Positions 8,838 to 17,180 of a stretch of 64,000 nt of DNA are shown one piece after another. The translations under genes and the position numbers were made by a program. The stretch is taken from contig NZ_CP035490.1 of NCBI RefSeq assembly GCF_004135205.1, positions 5,757,501 through 5,821,500 on the forward strand, given 5' to 3'. Source of the stretch: Hahella sp. KA22. Lineage in GTDB: Bacteria > Pseudomonadota > Gammaproteobacteria > Pseudomonadales > Oleiphilaceae. The notes under the pieces are model-generated. The model was not told the origin of the DNA and did no database searches. It saw only the letters and a list, made by a program, of their open reading frames with translations. How positions within the stretch are numbered: the first letter of the stretch is position 1; each line of letters begins with the position of its first letter.

Positions 8838-9968
8838 ATGAAAAGATGGTTGCTGCAATTATTGGTGGTTGTCGCGCTGGTTCCCGCAGTCTGGTTTATC
8901 TCTACGCCGGATCAACGCAAAACCTATCTGAATGTGCTGAATCTGCCGCAAGATCCCTCATGGCTGCACGAAGCTAATTTACTTGCCCTGCCAGGTAAAA
9001 CACCGCAGCAACCGCCCGAAGCAGAACCTTTGACGGACGGATCATCCACGCCGGAGGCGCCAGCCTCATCGTCTACTTCATCAAATTCATCAAAAGACGC
9101 AGCGCCTAACGTAATGACCGCTTTGCGGCAAATGGCGCACAGCGCCCTACCTCAAACTATGTGCGGAAAAACCGCCACTCGCGACATCCGCGACGTGGAA
9201 ACGCCACAGATTTACAAGTGGACTGACGCCAATGGCCGCGTCCATTTCTCGGATAGCGCCCAGAACAAAAGCGCACAATTCGTGGGCGAAAGCTACGCCT
9301 CACAGAAGAAGTATTTCGATTTCAAATTGACCAGCAAAGGCATGCCCCGCAACGGCCTGGTGGAAGACAAGATAAGAGCGGCCGCCCAACAGGTTTATAC
9401 GCAACTGGAAGCTTATCTCGCGCCTGAACGCCGCAGACAGATCATTCTTAACCTGGAGCTTTACGGCGATCGCGCAGAGTACGAAGCTCTGCGCAAAAAA
9501 GTGTTCCCCGGTTTCAACGCCGCCGCGTTCTTCTCCCATGGGGCCAACACCATTTATATGGTTAACGAGGACCAGCTGGAAACCACTGTCGCTATCGCCA
9601 AACACGAAGTGGTTCACGCCGTTCTGGCGGGCCTGGTTGGCCCCATGCCCACATGGCTCAACGAAGGCATGGCGGAATACCTGGAGCACGGCGGACTGCC
9701 GTACAAGGCGCTCCCTATTGATTTGAACGAGAACGCTATCAACCAGTTGCTCGCCAAAGAGCACCAGGACTTCTATAACGCCAGCGCAGAAAGCAACTAT
9801 ATGGCGTCACATAAATTGGTGGCGTACCTGAACAGCTCTGGCGAAGGCCGTCGCGTGATTGCAGACATTTTTAATAGCCTTGCCGAAGCGCCATGCAGCC
9901 AGGTTGATAGCCTCGGAGCCGTCACGGGCGCGATGGGGGATGTGGGTCATCTGGCCAAATTGCTCTAA
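8838..9968 (+). CDS. secreted DUF4124 and peptidase MA-like protein
   Basis: 376 residues. An N-terminal hydrophobic signal or anchor (residues 5-22) is followed by a Pro/Ser/Thr-rich linker (about 50-95), a DUF4124 module (IYKWTDANGRVHFSDS, about 120-140), and a gluzincin-type zinc peptidase domain with KHEVVHAVLAG (His256, Glu257, His260) and the downstream WLNEGMAEYLE motif that supplies the third ligand. This is the peptidase MA-like arrangement. It probably acts in the periplasm on envelope substrates; none is known. ATG 8838 follows GAGGACG. It converges on the unknown membrane protein gene with only 15 bp between stops. Confidence 0.82.
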   Translation: MKRWLLQLLVVVALVPAVWFISTPDQRKTYLNVLNLPQDPSWLHEANLLALPGKTPQQPPEAEPLTDGSSTPEAPASSSTSSNSSKDAAPNVMTALRQMAHSALPQTMCGKTATRDIRDVETPQIYKWTDANGRVHFSDSAQNKSAQFVGESYASQKKYFDFKLTSKGMPRNGLVEDKIRAAAQQVYTQLEAYLAPERRRQIILNLELYGDRAEYEALRKKVFPGFNAAAFFSHGANTIYMVNEDQLETTVAIAKHEVVHAVLAGLVGPMPTWLNEGMAEYLEHGGLPYKALPIDLNENAINQLLAKEHQDFYNASAESNYMASHKLVAYLNSSGEGRRVIADIFNSLAEAPCSQVDSLGAVTGAMGDVGHLAKLL

Positions 9969-9983
9969 GCTCCGCGCTCGCCA

Positions 9984-11027
9984 CTATTGTGCGCCGTTCC
10001 CATCCAGCGACCATTGCCAAAACCGCTCCCTGGCGTTGCTGGGACGGCTATTAGTCATAAATAAGCCGAAAGTCCGGTATCGCGGCTCCACCTCTATAAC
10101 CCCGTGCAGACAGGCGGCGGAGCGTGGCGGGTTGACCAGCGCAGAGGCCGCCTGCATCCAAACAGGGTTCTCCGCGCCGCCAGCCTTCTGACTGAAGCGA
10201 AGCATGTTATAGGGCGTGGGAAATGGCAGTGTCAGCCTGCCCTGCTCTTCGTCCAGCATGTAGTCGCTGGACAGTGAAGCGTCCGTGTGGATGCGAATGG
10301 CGCTTTCGTTGCTGCTGTATGGGTCAGGACTCCAGATATAGCTGATGGCGACCTCCGACTCCGCTGGAGCGACGATATGCAATTCGTCATCCAACCAGCA
10401 TGAATAGGTCACCGCCAGATGCTCAATATTTTCATAGCGCTTGCCATCCAACTCCAGGCTCAAACGCAACACTTCCGTTCCGGCGGGCTTTTGTAAAACG
10501 GCATGTCTGATCATCTCGCCATCAGGCATGCGCCAGACTTCATTTCCCACTAATTCAATAACGCCTTCAGCCGCTTTTGGCGAGGCGGCCAAACTACGTC
10601 TCGCATCCCATTCCCCCTGGATAAAAATACCGGACGTCGCCTCCGCCAACCAGACCGGCGTCGCCCCCAATATCAGCATGCGAAACAACAACAAAGCGAT
10701 ATGCGCCATGGAAACGCGGTAAGCAGCGGAGAGCCCCCATACAAACAAGGTCAATATGGCGGGCGCCAGCACCAACAGGCATAGATAGAAGACGCCCAAT
10801 CCCTCCATACCGGAAACAGTGGAAGGAAGCAGAATCGTCGCGCCGACTGCGCCCGCGACGCCAATAGCCAGGATCAGGTGCACGCCAATGGCGCTGAACC
10901 AGTCCAGAGGATAGTCTGGTCTACGACGAAGCCCGTTGCGACAGGCGAACAAAAGGAGGACGGCTAAAGCCAATACAAAAAGGATTTTCAGGCTGGGCAG
11001 GACATATAAGTAAAAAATCGCCGTCAC
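9984..11027 (-). CDS. unknown membrane protein
   Basis: 347 residues, family not recognised. Four hydrophobic helices occupy residues about 8-28, 46-66, 76-98 and 108-130; the remaining 215 residues are soluble and beta-rich, with no catalytic motif I can name. GTG at 11027 is the likely start, with GGAG 7 nt upstream. Codon use is like that of its neighbours, so it looks like a genuine, expressed gene. It lies alone between the DUF4124 gene (convergent) and the SGNH hydrolase gene (same strand, 189 bp apart). Confidence 0.7.
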   Translation of the reverse strand: MTAIFYLYVLPSLKILFVLALAVLLLFACRNGLRRRPDYPLDWFSAIGVHLILAIGVAGAVGATILLPSTVSGMEGLGVFYLCLLVLAPAILTLFVWGLSAAYRVSMAHIALLLFRMLILGATPVWLAEATSGIFIQGEWDARRSLAASPKAAEGVIELVGNEVWRMPDGEMIRHAVLQKPAGTEVLRLSLELDGKRYENIEHLAVTYSCWLDDELHIVAPAESEVAISYIWSPDPYSSNESAIRIHTDASLSSDYMLDEEQGRLTLPFPTPYNMLRFSQKAGGAENPVWMQAASALVNPPRSAACLHGVIEVEPRYRTFGLFMTNSRPSNARERFWQWSLDGNGAQ

Positions 11028-11166
11028 AGTACGTCTCCAGTAAGGAAAAGGTATCTGAAAGCCTAGCTTTCACAGTAACCCATAACCAGATCAGTGATAA
11101 AAGTATCGCATAGCGAGACGACAAGACGTAACGACAACCATGCACGCCCAGACAAACGCCCCAACT

Positions 11167-11203
11167 TAGTTAACGCTGCGACAGGTCCTCACAGCGTTAA
11201 CTA
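11167..11203 (-). terminator. large inverted repeat after SGNH hydrolase gene
   Basis: Perfect 12-bp arms (TAGTTAACGCTG / CAGCGTTAACTA) with a 13-nt loop, 14 bp beyond the stop of the minus-strand SGNH hydrolase gene. No U-tract; could be a transcript-end hairpin or a protein-binding palindrome in front of the next gene. Confidence 0.45.
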
Positions 11204-11216
11204 TAGTCCGCTGGCG

Positions 11217-12041
11217 TCACTGGCGGGAGGTTTCATACTCTTGAATCGCCCACAGAATTCTACGCGCCCCTCTCATCACTGTTTCATCATTGGGATGAAT
11301 GCCATCGCCACGATGTTCGAATGTACGCCAGGGATTTACCAGCAGAGCGCCTTCAAGCTCATCATGAATCCGGTGCGCATATAAGCGGCTGAAGAATTTG
11401 AAATCATCACTACTCATCGCCCAGGTCAGTCCGGACAAACTGGCGAAAAGAGACAGATCAAGATCATCCGGATTCGGATAAAGTGGATATACCGGAGTGA
11501 GACCCAGGTCCAGCACTTGTTGGCCAATAGCAATCAGGCGATCCACCGCCGCATTCATTTCCGCATAACTGCATATGGCGGTCTTAGATTGTTCGATACC
11601 GAATGAGTCGGAATGCAGACAGTCGTTGCCAATACTGATGATCACATAATCCGCGTTGTATCCGGTTAAACCAGACGGGCCATATTGCGCCACCCGCATT
11701 AACGCTTTTTGCAGTTGTGTCGAGTAACTGTCCCAGCGCGCAGAACCGCATTCCGGATTACAACTGATTCGGCTGAAGGTGGTGGCGCCCGCCTGCGCCT
11801 CGCTTTTGACTTTCACCCCATATCGCATCAACGCCGCGCCCAGGTCGACATAATCCCCGGAACCAACCGATATCCCCGCCAATGGTCCTTGCAGGTCGGA
11901 GTTTAGAGGCGTGTCGCCACTGGCGTAGGAGGCGCCGATCAGCAACACAGGCTTATCGATCGCTGCGACGGAAGTGGTCAGAAAAATTCCTGTGGCGAGC
12001 AGTAGTCTCACAATCAGTTGTAATGCGTTCACTTTTTTCAT
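11217..12041 (-). CDS. SGNH/GDSL-type hydrolase, secreted
   Basis: 274 residues with a signal peptide (cleavage near VAA/IDK). The GDSL-family blocks are modified but readable: LLIGASYASGD holds the nucleophile Ser near residue 38, ISIGNDCLH is block III (Asn), and GDGIHPNDE near residue 247 holds the catalytic Asp-His pair. It is likely an extracytoplasmic esterase or lipase; substrate unknown. ATG at 12041. The spacing upstream to the divergent XRE regulator gene is about 215 bp and may hold both promoters. Confidence 0.8.
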   Translation of the reverse strand: MKKVNALQLIVRLLLATGIFLTTSVAAIDKPVLLIGASYASGDTPLNSDLQGPLAGISVGSGDYVDLGAALMRYGVKVKSEAQAGATTFSRISCNPECGSARWDSYSTQLQKALMRVAQYGPSGLTGYNADYVIISIGNDCLHSDSFGIEQSKTAICSYAEMNAAVDRLIAIGQQVLDLGLTPVYPLYPNPDDLDLSLFASLSGLTWAMSSDDFKFFSRLYAHRIHDELEGALLVNPWRTFEHRGDGIHPNDETVMRGARRILWAIQEYETSRQ

Positions 12042-12214
12042 TCTCCGTGTGGTTTAACCAGTACCTCACCCTTTAGTCGCCTGGGTCTCCCATCGCCAGG
12101 ACAAACTTGGCGACAGTTCGCTATCAGGATGTAACGCATTTATAACAACTCCAAGCACATTGAAAAACGCACGATTGTTACATGGCGGAACGTAACAAAG
12201 CATATATGCTGAAT

Positions 12215-12235
12215 AATGTTTGTTTTCAGAACATT
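12215..12235. promoter_or_regulatory. candidate operator upstream of XRE regulator
   Basis: AATGTT and AACATT form a 6-bp inverted repeat with a 9-nt spacer, centred about 35 bp before the chosen ATG of the XRE-type regulator gene. This is the size and place expected of an autoregulatory site; the assignment is inference. Confidence 0.3.
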
Positions 12236-12258
12236 TCAAAAAGCAGAGCAGTCAGATC

Positions 12259-12741
12259 ATGAATGCGGAATTTTTCCACCAGCCCCGCCCATTTCGAAAA
12301 AGCGACTTTGCCCAGCGCCTGAAAGAGCTGCGCAGTCATTTCGGCTACACCCAGCAAAAGGTGGTGGATGGCGTCAATGAGATCCTGCCGTTAATCCAAC
12401 CCCGCCCCCACCCGCTTTGCCGCAGCCGATACGCCAAGTGGGAATTGAACAACCGCACAGAAATGCCGGACTATCCAGAGCTGCTAGCCTTGTGCCACTA
12501 CTTTGAGCAAGAACCTTACTACCTGCTTACTGGCGTCAACGGGCCTCGCAAGTCCCGCAATAGTCAGCATGCGCTGGATACCCTTTACAGCCGCTGGGAA
12601 GAAGACATTCACTTCAAGTACGTCGTAAAAATGTTGCTGGAGCGCACTCCCGAAGCCACCCGAAGACTGGCGGAATTAATCGACGTTCTGACATTAGGCG
12701 ACCGCAGCCTGCTCAATAACCACAAAAACAGGGCGAACTGA
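12259..12741 (+). CDS. XRE-family helix-turn-helix regulator
   Basis: 160 residues. Residues about 15-85 form a Cro/CI-type DNA-binding domain (FAQRLKELRSHFGYTQQKV, with an unusually long loop before RYAKWELNNRTEMPD), followed by a short helical tail that shows no sensor domain. Regulatory targets are unknown; position suggests the beta-helix genes immediately downstream, the SGNH gene, or itself. ATG 12259 is chosen over an upstream TTG (12220), though neither has a strong SD. Confidence 0.75.
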   Translation: MNAEFFHQPRPFRKSDFAQRLKELRSHFGYTQQKVVDGVNEILPLIQPRPHPLCRSRYAKWELNNRTEMPDYPELLALCHYFEQEPYYLLTGVNGPRKSRNSQHALDTLYSRWEEDIHFKYVVKMLLERTPEATRRLAELIDVLTLGDRSLLNNHKNRAN

Positions 12742-12780
12742 TATCCCGCAGAGCGAAGCAACTTTTTCCTAACTTTCATC

Positions 12781-12842
12781 CTTAGGGTAAACCCCATATT
12801 GCCCCTCGGCGATAGAGTCTGCACACTGCTTACTACCCTAAG
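12781..12842. promoter_or_regulatory. spaced inverted sites before first beta-helix gene
   Basis: CTTAGGGTA (12781-12789) and its exact reverse complement TACCCTAAG (12834-12842) flank the presumed promoter of the first beta-helix gene, centre to centre 53 bp, about five helical turns. A related CACCCTAAAC sits at the same place before the second paralogue (14395-14404). They may be paired regulator sites; inference only. Confidence 0.35.
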
Positions 12843-12865
12843 CATCAGAAACAAAAGGATATTTT

Positions 12866-14104
12866 ATGAAGTCCGCACTAGGAGCCCTGTTTGGGTGCGC
12901 GCTCTCTGGAGCCTGTTTCGCCACCAATTTGAACATTGTCGACTACGGCGCCACGCCGGATGACTATAACGATGACGACGCCATCGCCATTAACGCCGCC
13001 ATTAACGCCGCGCGTGATGGCGACGTCGTCATCGTTCCTGAAGGGACGTTTCATATTCGCGAAACGATCAACCTGAAAAGTAACGTCAGCCTGAAAGGTG
13101 AAGGTTACGCCAAGTCAGGCATTGCTGCGTTATTTGAGGGGGATGATCCAGAAGATATCGTCCTTAAAGGCAAGAACGTCACTAAAGTAACTATTTCCGG
13201 CCTGCGGCTTAAAACCAACTTGAGCGGTGGCGTTAAAGCATTGGTCTATATCAAGAACTCTTCCGACGTCACTATCGACGACGCCAGTTTTCACCGATTT
13301 AAACGTCATGGCGTTTACTTCAGCAACACCGTGAACGGAAAGGTTCTGAACTCCAAGTTTCAGGAAGCCACCGAAATTAATACTGGCGGTTATGGCTATG
13401 GCGTGGTTTACACCGATGGATGTGAAGGCGGCAGAGTAGAAAACAGCGACTTTAATGGCCCGGATATCCGTCACGGCGTCGTCGTGCAAGGCGGAGACGC
13501 CAACGGTCCCAGCCACGGCGTCGTGATCCGGGACAACCGCTTTGTGCACACCGCTCAGGACGCCATCGACCTGCATGGTTACGGCGAGTACGGCAACTAT
13601 GTCATGTACAACACCATCCAGGGCGACCCGGACAGTGACACTATTGGACGTGGAATTGGCGTCGGCGAAGACGTTCACGGTCCCTCAGGAAGCGGCAACG
13701 TCATCAAATACAACATTATCCGCGATACCCGTTACGGCATTCATGTACTGACCGGTTCCCCCAACGTCACCATCCGATACAACGAAATTTACGACTGCAA
13801 GCGCTACGGTATTTACATCCAGAATGGTCCCGATGCGGATATTCGCGACAATAAAGTCGAGGGCTGTGAAAAATGGGGCATTTACGTAGAGAAAGGCGAC
13901 AACACCGTTATCCGCAAAGCGGAGACAGGTAACCAGGTCCATAACAACGGGCTGGGCGGCTCAAGCTTTGGGGGCGTACGCGTTGATGCAGACAATTCAG
14001 GTCTGGATATTCAGGACAACGATTTCTGCAATAACGAAAGCAAAGGCGGCGTAAACCTCTCATTCGCAGGCCAGGGCACGGTTAAAAACAACCTTTGCCA
14101 ATAA
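12866..14104 (+). CDS. secreted right-handed beta-helix protein (pectate-lyase-3 type), copy 1
   Basis: 412 residues with a signal peptide ending ACFA. The N-terminus has the Pectate_lyase_3 opening (VDYGATPDD, then DAIAINAAINAARDGD), followed by many PbH1 beta-helix turns with repeated GIHV, GIYIQNGP and GIYVEKGD coils up to the C-terminus. Enzymes with this fold include polysaccharide lyases, hydrolases and C5-epimerases; the conserved GRGIGVGEDVHG and DAIDLHGYGEYGN stretches are candidate active-site coils but do not fix the reaction. Likely acts on an extracellular polysaccharide. SD AAAGG lies 8-9 nt before the ATG. A paralogue with a nearly identical 5' end follows 320 bp downstream. 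Confidence 0.85.
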   Translation: MKSALGALFGCALSGACFATNLNIVDYGATPDDYNDDDAIAINAAINAARDGDVVIVPEGTFHIRETINLKSNVSLKGEGYAKSGIAALFEGDDPEDIVLKGKNVTKVTISGLRLKTNLSGGVKALVYIKNSSDVTIDDASFHRFKRHGVYFSNTVNGKVLNSKFQEATEINTGGYGYGVVYTDGCEGGRVENSDFNGPDIRHGVVVQGGDANGPSHGVVIRDNRFVHTAQDAIDLHGYGEYGNYVMYNTIQGDPDSDTIGRGIGVGEDVHGPSGSGNVIKYNIIRDTRYGIHVLTGSPNVTIRYNEIYDCKRYGIYIQNGPDADIRDNKVEGCEKWGIYVEKGDNTVIRKAETGNQVHNNGLGGSSFGGVRVDADNSGLDIQDNDFCNNESKGGVNLSFAGQGTVKNNLCQ

Positions 14105-14263
14105 CTTCTTTAGATCCTTGAAATTGCCAGACTACAGACTGCCGCCTCAGCAAGGTCAAGCAGGCTGAACTCGCGCCAACTTGGACCGTCATATGCCTGG
14201 CGTCAAACCCCAGGCTTCCAAATTGCGCTTCCGCTCTGCGGAGTCAGACGCACTATTAATCAG

Positions 14264-14294
14264 GCAGACAAATAGCTTCCTTCTATTTGTCTGC
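14264..14294. repeat. perfect 12-bp inverted repeat
   Basis: GCAGACAAATAG and CTATTTGTCTGC with a 7-nt loop, between the two beta-helix genes, 160 bp after the first stop codon. It is the first and strongest of a run of stem-loops. Confidence 0.7.
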
Positions 14295-14359
14295 AACGAC
14301 AGGGCCTGCACCCTGTCTCCCGCGGCTTAAGCCACGCAGGCGCGTCCATGCGCCTGATG

Positions 14360-14390
14360 ATTAACATGCCAATATCATTGCCATGTTAAT
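14360..14390. promoter_or_regulatory. 31-bp operator-like dyad before second beta-helix gene
   Basis: ATTAACATGCCAAT and ATTGCCATGTTAAT are 14-bp arms with one mismatch around an ATC centre, ending 34 bp before the ATG. The placement over the core promoter region suggests a dimeric regulator site. No equivalent dyad lies before copy 1. Confidence 0.5.
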
Positions 14391-14424
14391 AACCACCCTA
14401 AACATCAGAAACAAAGGATATTTT

Positions 14425-15702
14425 ATGAAATCAGCACTAGGAGCCCTGTTTGGGTGCGCGCTCTCCAGCGCCTGTTTCGCCACCAACTTGAACATCATCG
14501 ACTACGGCGCCACGCCAGACGACCACAGCGACGATGACTCCATCGCCATCAACGCCGCCATTAACGCCGCTCGCGATGGCGATACCGTTATCATTCCTGA
14601 AGGCGCCTTTCACACCCGCGAGGAAATCATACTGAAGAGTCGCGTTAACTTGAAAGGCGCGGGGTACGCCAAATCAACGATTACTGCGGTATACAGCAGT
14701 AAGGACAATGACGACGAACATAAAACCTTAATTAAAGGCAGGTACCTGTTTTCGGTCAGCATATCCGGGCTGAGACTGAAAACTATCCATCCAGAGGGAG
14801 TCAATAAGCTGATTTCCATCATAGATTCTGAAAACGTCAGCGTTAATGAAAGCAGTTTTCACCGATTTGAAGAGCATGCCGTTTATTTTTATAACACCGT
14901 CAACGGCAGAGTCGCCAACTCCCGGTTTCAGGATGCAACGAATACAATCGATGGAGGACATGGCTATGGCGTGGTCTACACAAGCGGGTGTAATGCAGGC
15001 AGAGTGGATAACAGCTACTTCTATGGCCCCGATATTCGTCACGGCGTAGTGATTCAAGGGGACAAAAAAATAAACCGCCCCAGCCACGGTATAACTGTAA
15101 ACAGCAATTACTTCAAAGACACAAAACAAGACGCCATTGATCTACATGGGTCAGGCGAGTACGACAACCTTGTCATAAACAATACAATCGTGGGCGACCC
15201 CAACGACAAAGCGTTAGGCCGAGGAATTGGCGTTGGCGAGGATGTGCACGGCCCTTCTGGTAGCGGGAATATCGTTAAAAACAACATTATCCGTAATACT
15301 CTTTACGGTATACATGTTCTGGCTGGTTCGCCCGACGTCAAGATCTCGGGGAATAAAATATACAATTGCAATCGCATGGGTATATTCATTGAGAAAGGGC
15401 AAAACGTAGATGTACGAGCCAACACAATAGAAGGCTGCAGATGGTGGGGCATTTATGTGGAGAATGGCGACAATACCACCATCGCTTCAGGAAGCAAGAC
15501 TACAAACGAAGTCCACGGCAACGGCTGGGGCTCCAGTGACGGCTGGCGTGAAAAAGACTACGGCAACGGCGGTGTACGCGTAGAGAGTCAAAATTCCGGG
15601 ATGAATGTTCGAAATAATAACTTTTGCGATAACGAGAGCAATGGCGGCCCCAACTTCCTGTTTGAAGGGCAAGGCACAGTCCTGAATAATCAATGTCAGT
15701 GA
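14425..15702 (+). CDS. secreted right-handed beta-helix protein, copy 2
   Basis: 425 residues, paralogue of the preceding gene: same signal peptide (MKSALGALFGCAL), same Pectate_lyase_3 start (IDYGATPDD), the same GRGIGVGEDVHGPSGSGN coil and DAIDLHGSGEYDN, and PbH1 turns to the end. The first 120 bp are almost identical in DNA to copy 1, while the middle and 3' parts have drifted, with more A/T and rarer codons. ATG 14425 carries the SD AAAGGA at 8-9 nt; an earlier in-frame ATG at 14383 would add 14 non-signal residues and is rejected. Probably an extracellular polysaccharide-acting enzyme with a different specificity from copy 1. Confidence 0.85.
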   Translation: MKSALGALFGCALSSACFATNLNIIDYGATPDDHSDDDSIAINAAINAARDGDTVIIPEGAFHTREEIILKSRVNLKGAGYAKSTITAVYSSKDNDDEHKTLIKGRYLFSVSISGLRLKTIHPEGVNKLISIIDSENVSVNESSFHRFEEHAVYFYNTVNGRVANSRFQDATNTIDGGHGYGVVYTSGCNAGRVDNSYFYGPDIRHGVVIQGDKKINRPSHGITVNSNYFKDTKQDAIDLHGSGEYDNLVINNTIVGDPNDKALGRGIGVGEDVHGPSGSGNIVKNNIIRNTLYGIHVLAGSPDVKISGNKIYNCNRMGIFIEKGQNVDVRANTIEGCRWWGIYVENGDNTTIASGSKTTNEVHGNGWGSSDGWREKDYGNGGVRVESQNSGMNVRNNNFCDNESNGGPNFLFEGQGTVLNNQCQ

Positions 15703-15801
15703 AGAGAACTAAATCTCTCTCACATATGATTAATGCGTCGCCAGGGCAGCCACAAACTGCCCTGGCAGCTTCCCTCTTCTTCAGTCCTGTCACAAACATC
15801 G

Positions 15802-16260
15802 CTAATACTCCGTCCTGGGAAACTCATTTTTCGACAACCAGTAATAGAAGATAGAGTAAATGGTGTCGTAAAAGTCCTGTATCCCATATTCCATTCTTTT
15901 GCTGATCAAGCTGGAAGCGCCCGATTTGTAACACTCAATCGCTGTACGTTCGTGGGTGGATTCCGTCAGAACGACAATGGGCGTAAAACGATTATGGTCC
16001 GATTTACGGATCGCCTGCATGACTTCATAGCCGCTGGCGATTGGCAACCCCAGATCCACCAGAATGAGGTCGAAGTGGGCGTTGTGAACCTTGAACATCG
16101 CCTTGGCGCCATTGTCCACAAACTCACACTGGCATCGAACTTCCCGACGCTCCAGAACCCTGCGCATGAGGTCCACCGTGTCCTGATCGTCCTCAATCAC
16201 CAGAACCCTGCGATTGTGCGATGTGCTGCTTTCCATTAAACGGTAATCTGCATAAGACAC
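15802..16260 (-). CDS. single-domain response regulator (receiver only)
   Basis: 152 residues: a CheY-like receiver with the acidic pair VIEDDQD, the phospho-acceptor in ILVDLGLP, the Thr/Ser position in VVLTEST and a C-terminal Lys in ISKRM. There is no output domain; a 25-residue aromatic-rich tail (YDTIYSIFYYWL) follows the receiver. No histidine kinase is adjacent. The GTG at 16260 is chosen because AAGGAG lies 9 nt upstream; ATG 16236 lacks an SD and the first upstream ATG-like codons would add an unrelated tail. Confidence 0.85.
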   Translation of the reverse strand: MSYADYRLMESSTSHNRRVLVIEDDQDTVDLMRRVLERREVRCQCEFVDNGAKAMFKVHNAHFDLILVDLGLPIASGYEVMQAIRKSDHNRFTPIVVLTESTHERTAIECYKSGASSLISKRMEYGIQDFYDTIYSIFYYWLSKNEFPRTEY

Positions 16261-16468
16261 GTTTTTCCGCTCCTTATGAAACGTATGATTCAACGGTTCG
16301 CTCAGAGATTGGCGGCGGGAAGGTCGCATTTATGCGAGACGCGGACAATGAGTAAACATAAACGGACACCGGGCTGATCATAACCCGCCAGATGGACCGC
16401 TCCCTGGCGATTAGTCGATTAAAGCATAGTTTAGATTGAGAGCTAATACTGAGCTTGTCACACAAACG

Positions 16469-16499
16469 AAAAAAGCCAGCCTTCTCAGGCTGGCTTTTT
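16469..16499 (-). terminator. intrinsic terminator of the OmpA-family gene
   Basis: AAAGCCAGCC / GGCTGGCTTT stem with a 6-nt loop, 20 bp after the stop of the minus-strand OmpA gene and followed on that strand by a run of T's. Textbook terminator. Confidence 0.92.
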
Positions 16500-16518
16500 C
16501 AGCTAAAGCAGCTGGCGA

Positions 16519-17178
16519 TTAGCCTTGCATTGGCACCAGTTTCAGCTCAACGCGACGGTTGGCTGCGCGGCCTTCTGTTGTGCTGTTGGTAGCTACAGGA
16601 TAACGCGGGCCGTAACCGATGGTCTGAACGCGCGAACTCAACACGCCTTGTGAAATCAGATAACGGCCAACGCTGCTGGCGCGCTGCTCACTCAAACGCT
16701 GGTTCAGATCCAGGCTGCCAGTGGAGTCGGTGTGACCGCTAACCTGGATGATAGTCTTGTCGAATTCTTTCAACACCAGACCTACTGAATCCAGAGTGTC
16801 ATAGAAGTTGGCTTTGACATCTGAACGCCCCGTATCGAAGGTGATGTTGCCGGGCATGACCAGTGTGATCTCGTCGCCGTTACGCACTACGCGCACGCCG
16901 GTGCCTTCCAGACGGTGACGCAGCTCAGACTCTTGCTTGTCCATATAGTAGCCGATGCCGCCGCCCACTGTGCCGCCAGCGGCTGCGCCGATCAGAGCGC
17001 CCTTGCCGCGATCTTTCTTGCTGGACGTGGCCGCACCGATCGCTGCGCCCGCAACTGCGCCGATCACAGCGCCCGTGGTCGCGTTAGCGGTTTTCTTTTC
17101 CCCAGTGTAGGGATCGTAGGTTTGGCATCCAGCGGCCAGGGAACCCGCTACTACAAGAGCACAAAGCTTAAATTTCAT
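16519..17178 (-). CDS. OmpA-family outer-membrane lipoprotein (YiaD-like)
   Basis: 219 residues. Lipoprotein signal with lipobox LAAGC (Cys about residue 18), a glycine/alanine-rich glycine-zipper segment (GAVIGAVAGAAIGAA, residues 37-75), then a C-terminal OmpA peptidoglycan-binding domain with ITFDTGRSDVKANF, VSGHTDSTGS and NQRLSEQRAS. This is the YiaD/PAL-like type that ties the outer membrane to the cell wall. ATG 17178 has GGAGA about 8 nt upstream; an upstream TTG is rejected. The start lies 2 bp after the stop of the alpha/beta hydrolase gene, so translation is probably coupled. Confidence 0.92.
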   Translation of the reverse strand: MKFKLCALVVAGSLAAGCQTYDPYTGEKKTANATTGAVIGAVAGAAIGAATSSKKDRGKGALIGAAAGGTVGGGIGYYMDKQESELRHRLEGTGVRVVRNGDEITLVMPGNITFDTGRSDVKANFYDTLDSVGLVLKEFDKTIIQVSGHTDSTGSLDLNQRLSEQRASSVGRYLISQGVLSSRVQTIGYGPRYPVATNSTTEGRAANRRVELKLVPMQG

Positions 17179-17180
17179 TC

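Larger units (their letters stand above)
14105..14424. other. hairpin-rich spacer between the beta-helix paralogues
   Basis: No gene seen in 320 bp. Its right half is packed with dyads: 14264-14294 (12-bp perfect stem, 7-nt loop), 14298-14317 (7 bp, 6-nt loop), 14323-14332 (GGCTTAAGCC), 14337-14356 (7 bp, 6-nt loop) and 14360-14390. None is followed by a clear U-tract. The last 30 bp before the ATG match the leader of copy 1, so the duplication unit includes the promoter-proximal leader. Confidence 0.7.

Noticed and set aside
12259-15702. Prophage or integrated element around the XRE gene and beta-helix genes
   Set aside because: No integrase, att repeats or phage structural genes; the XRE gene alone is not enough.
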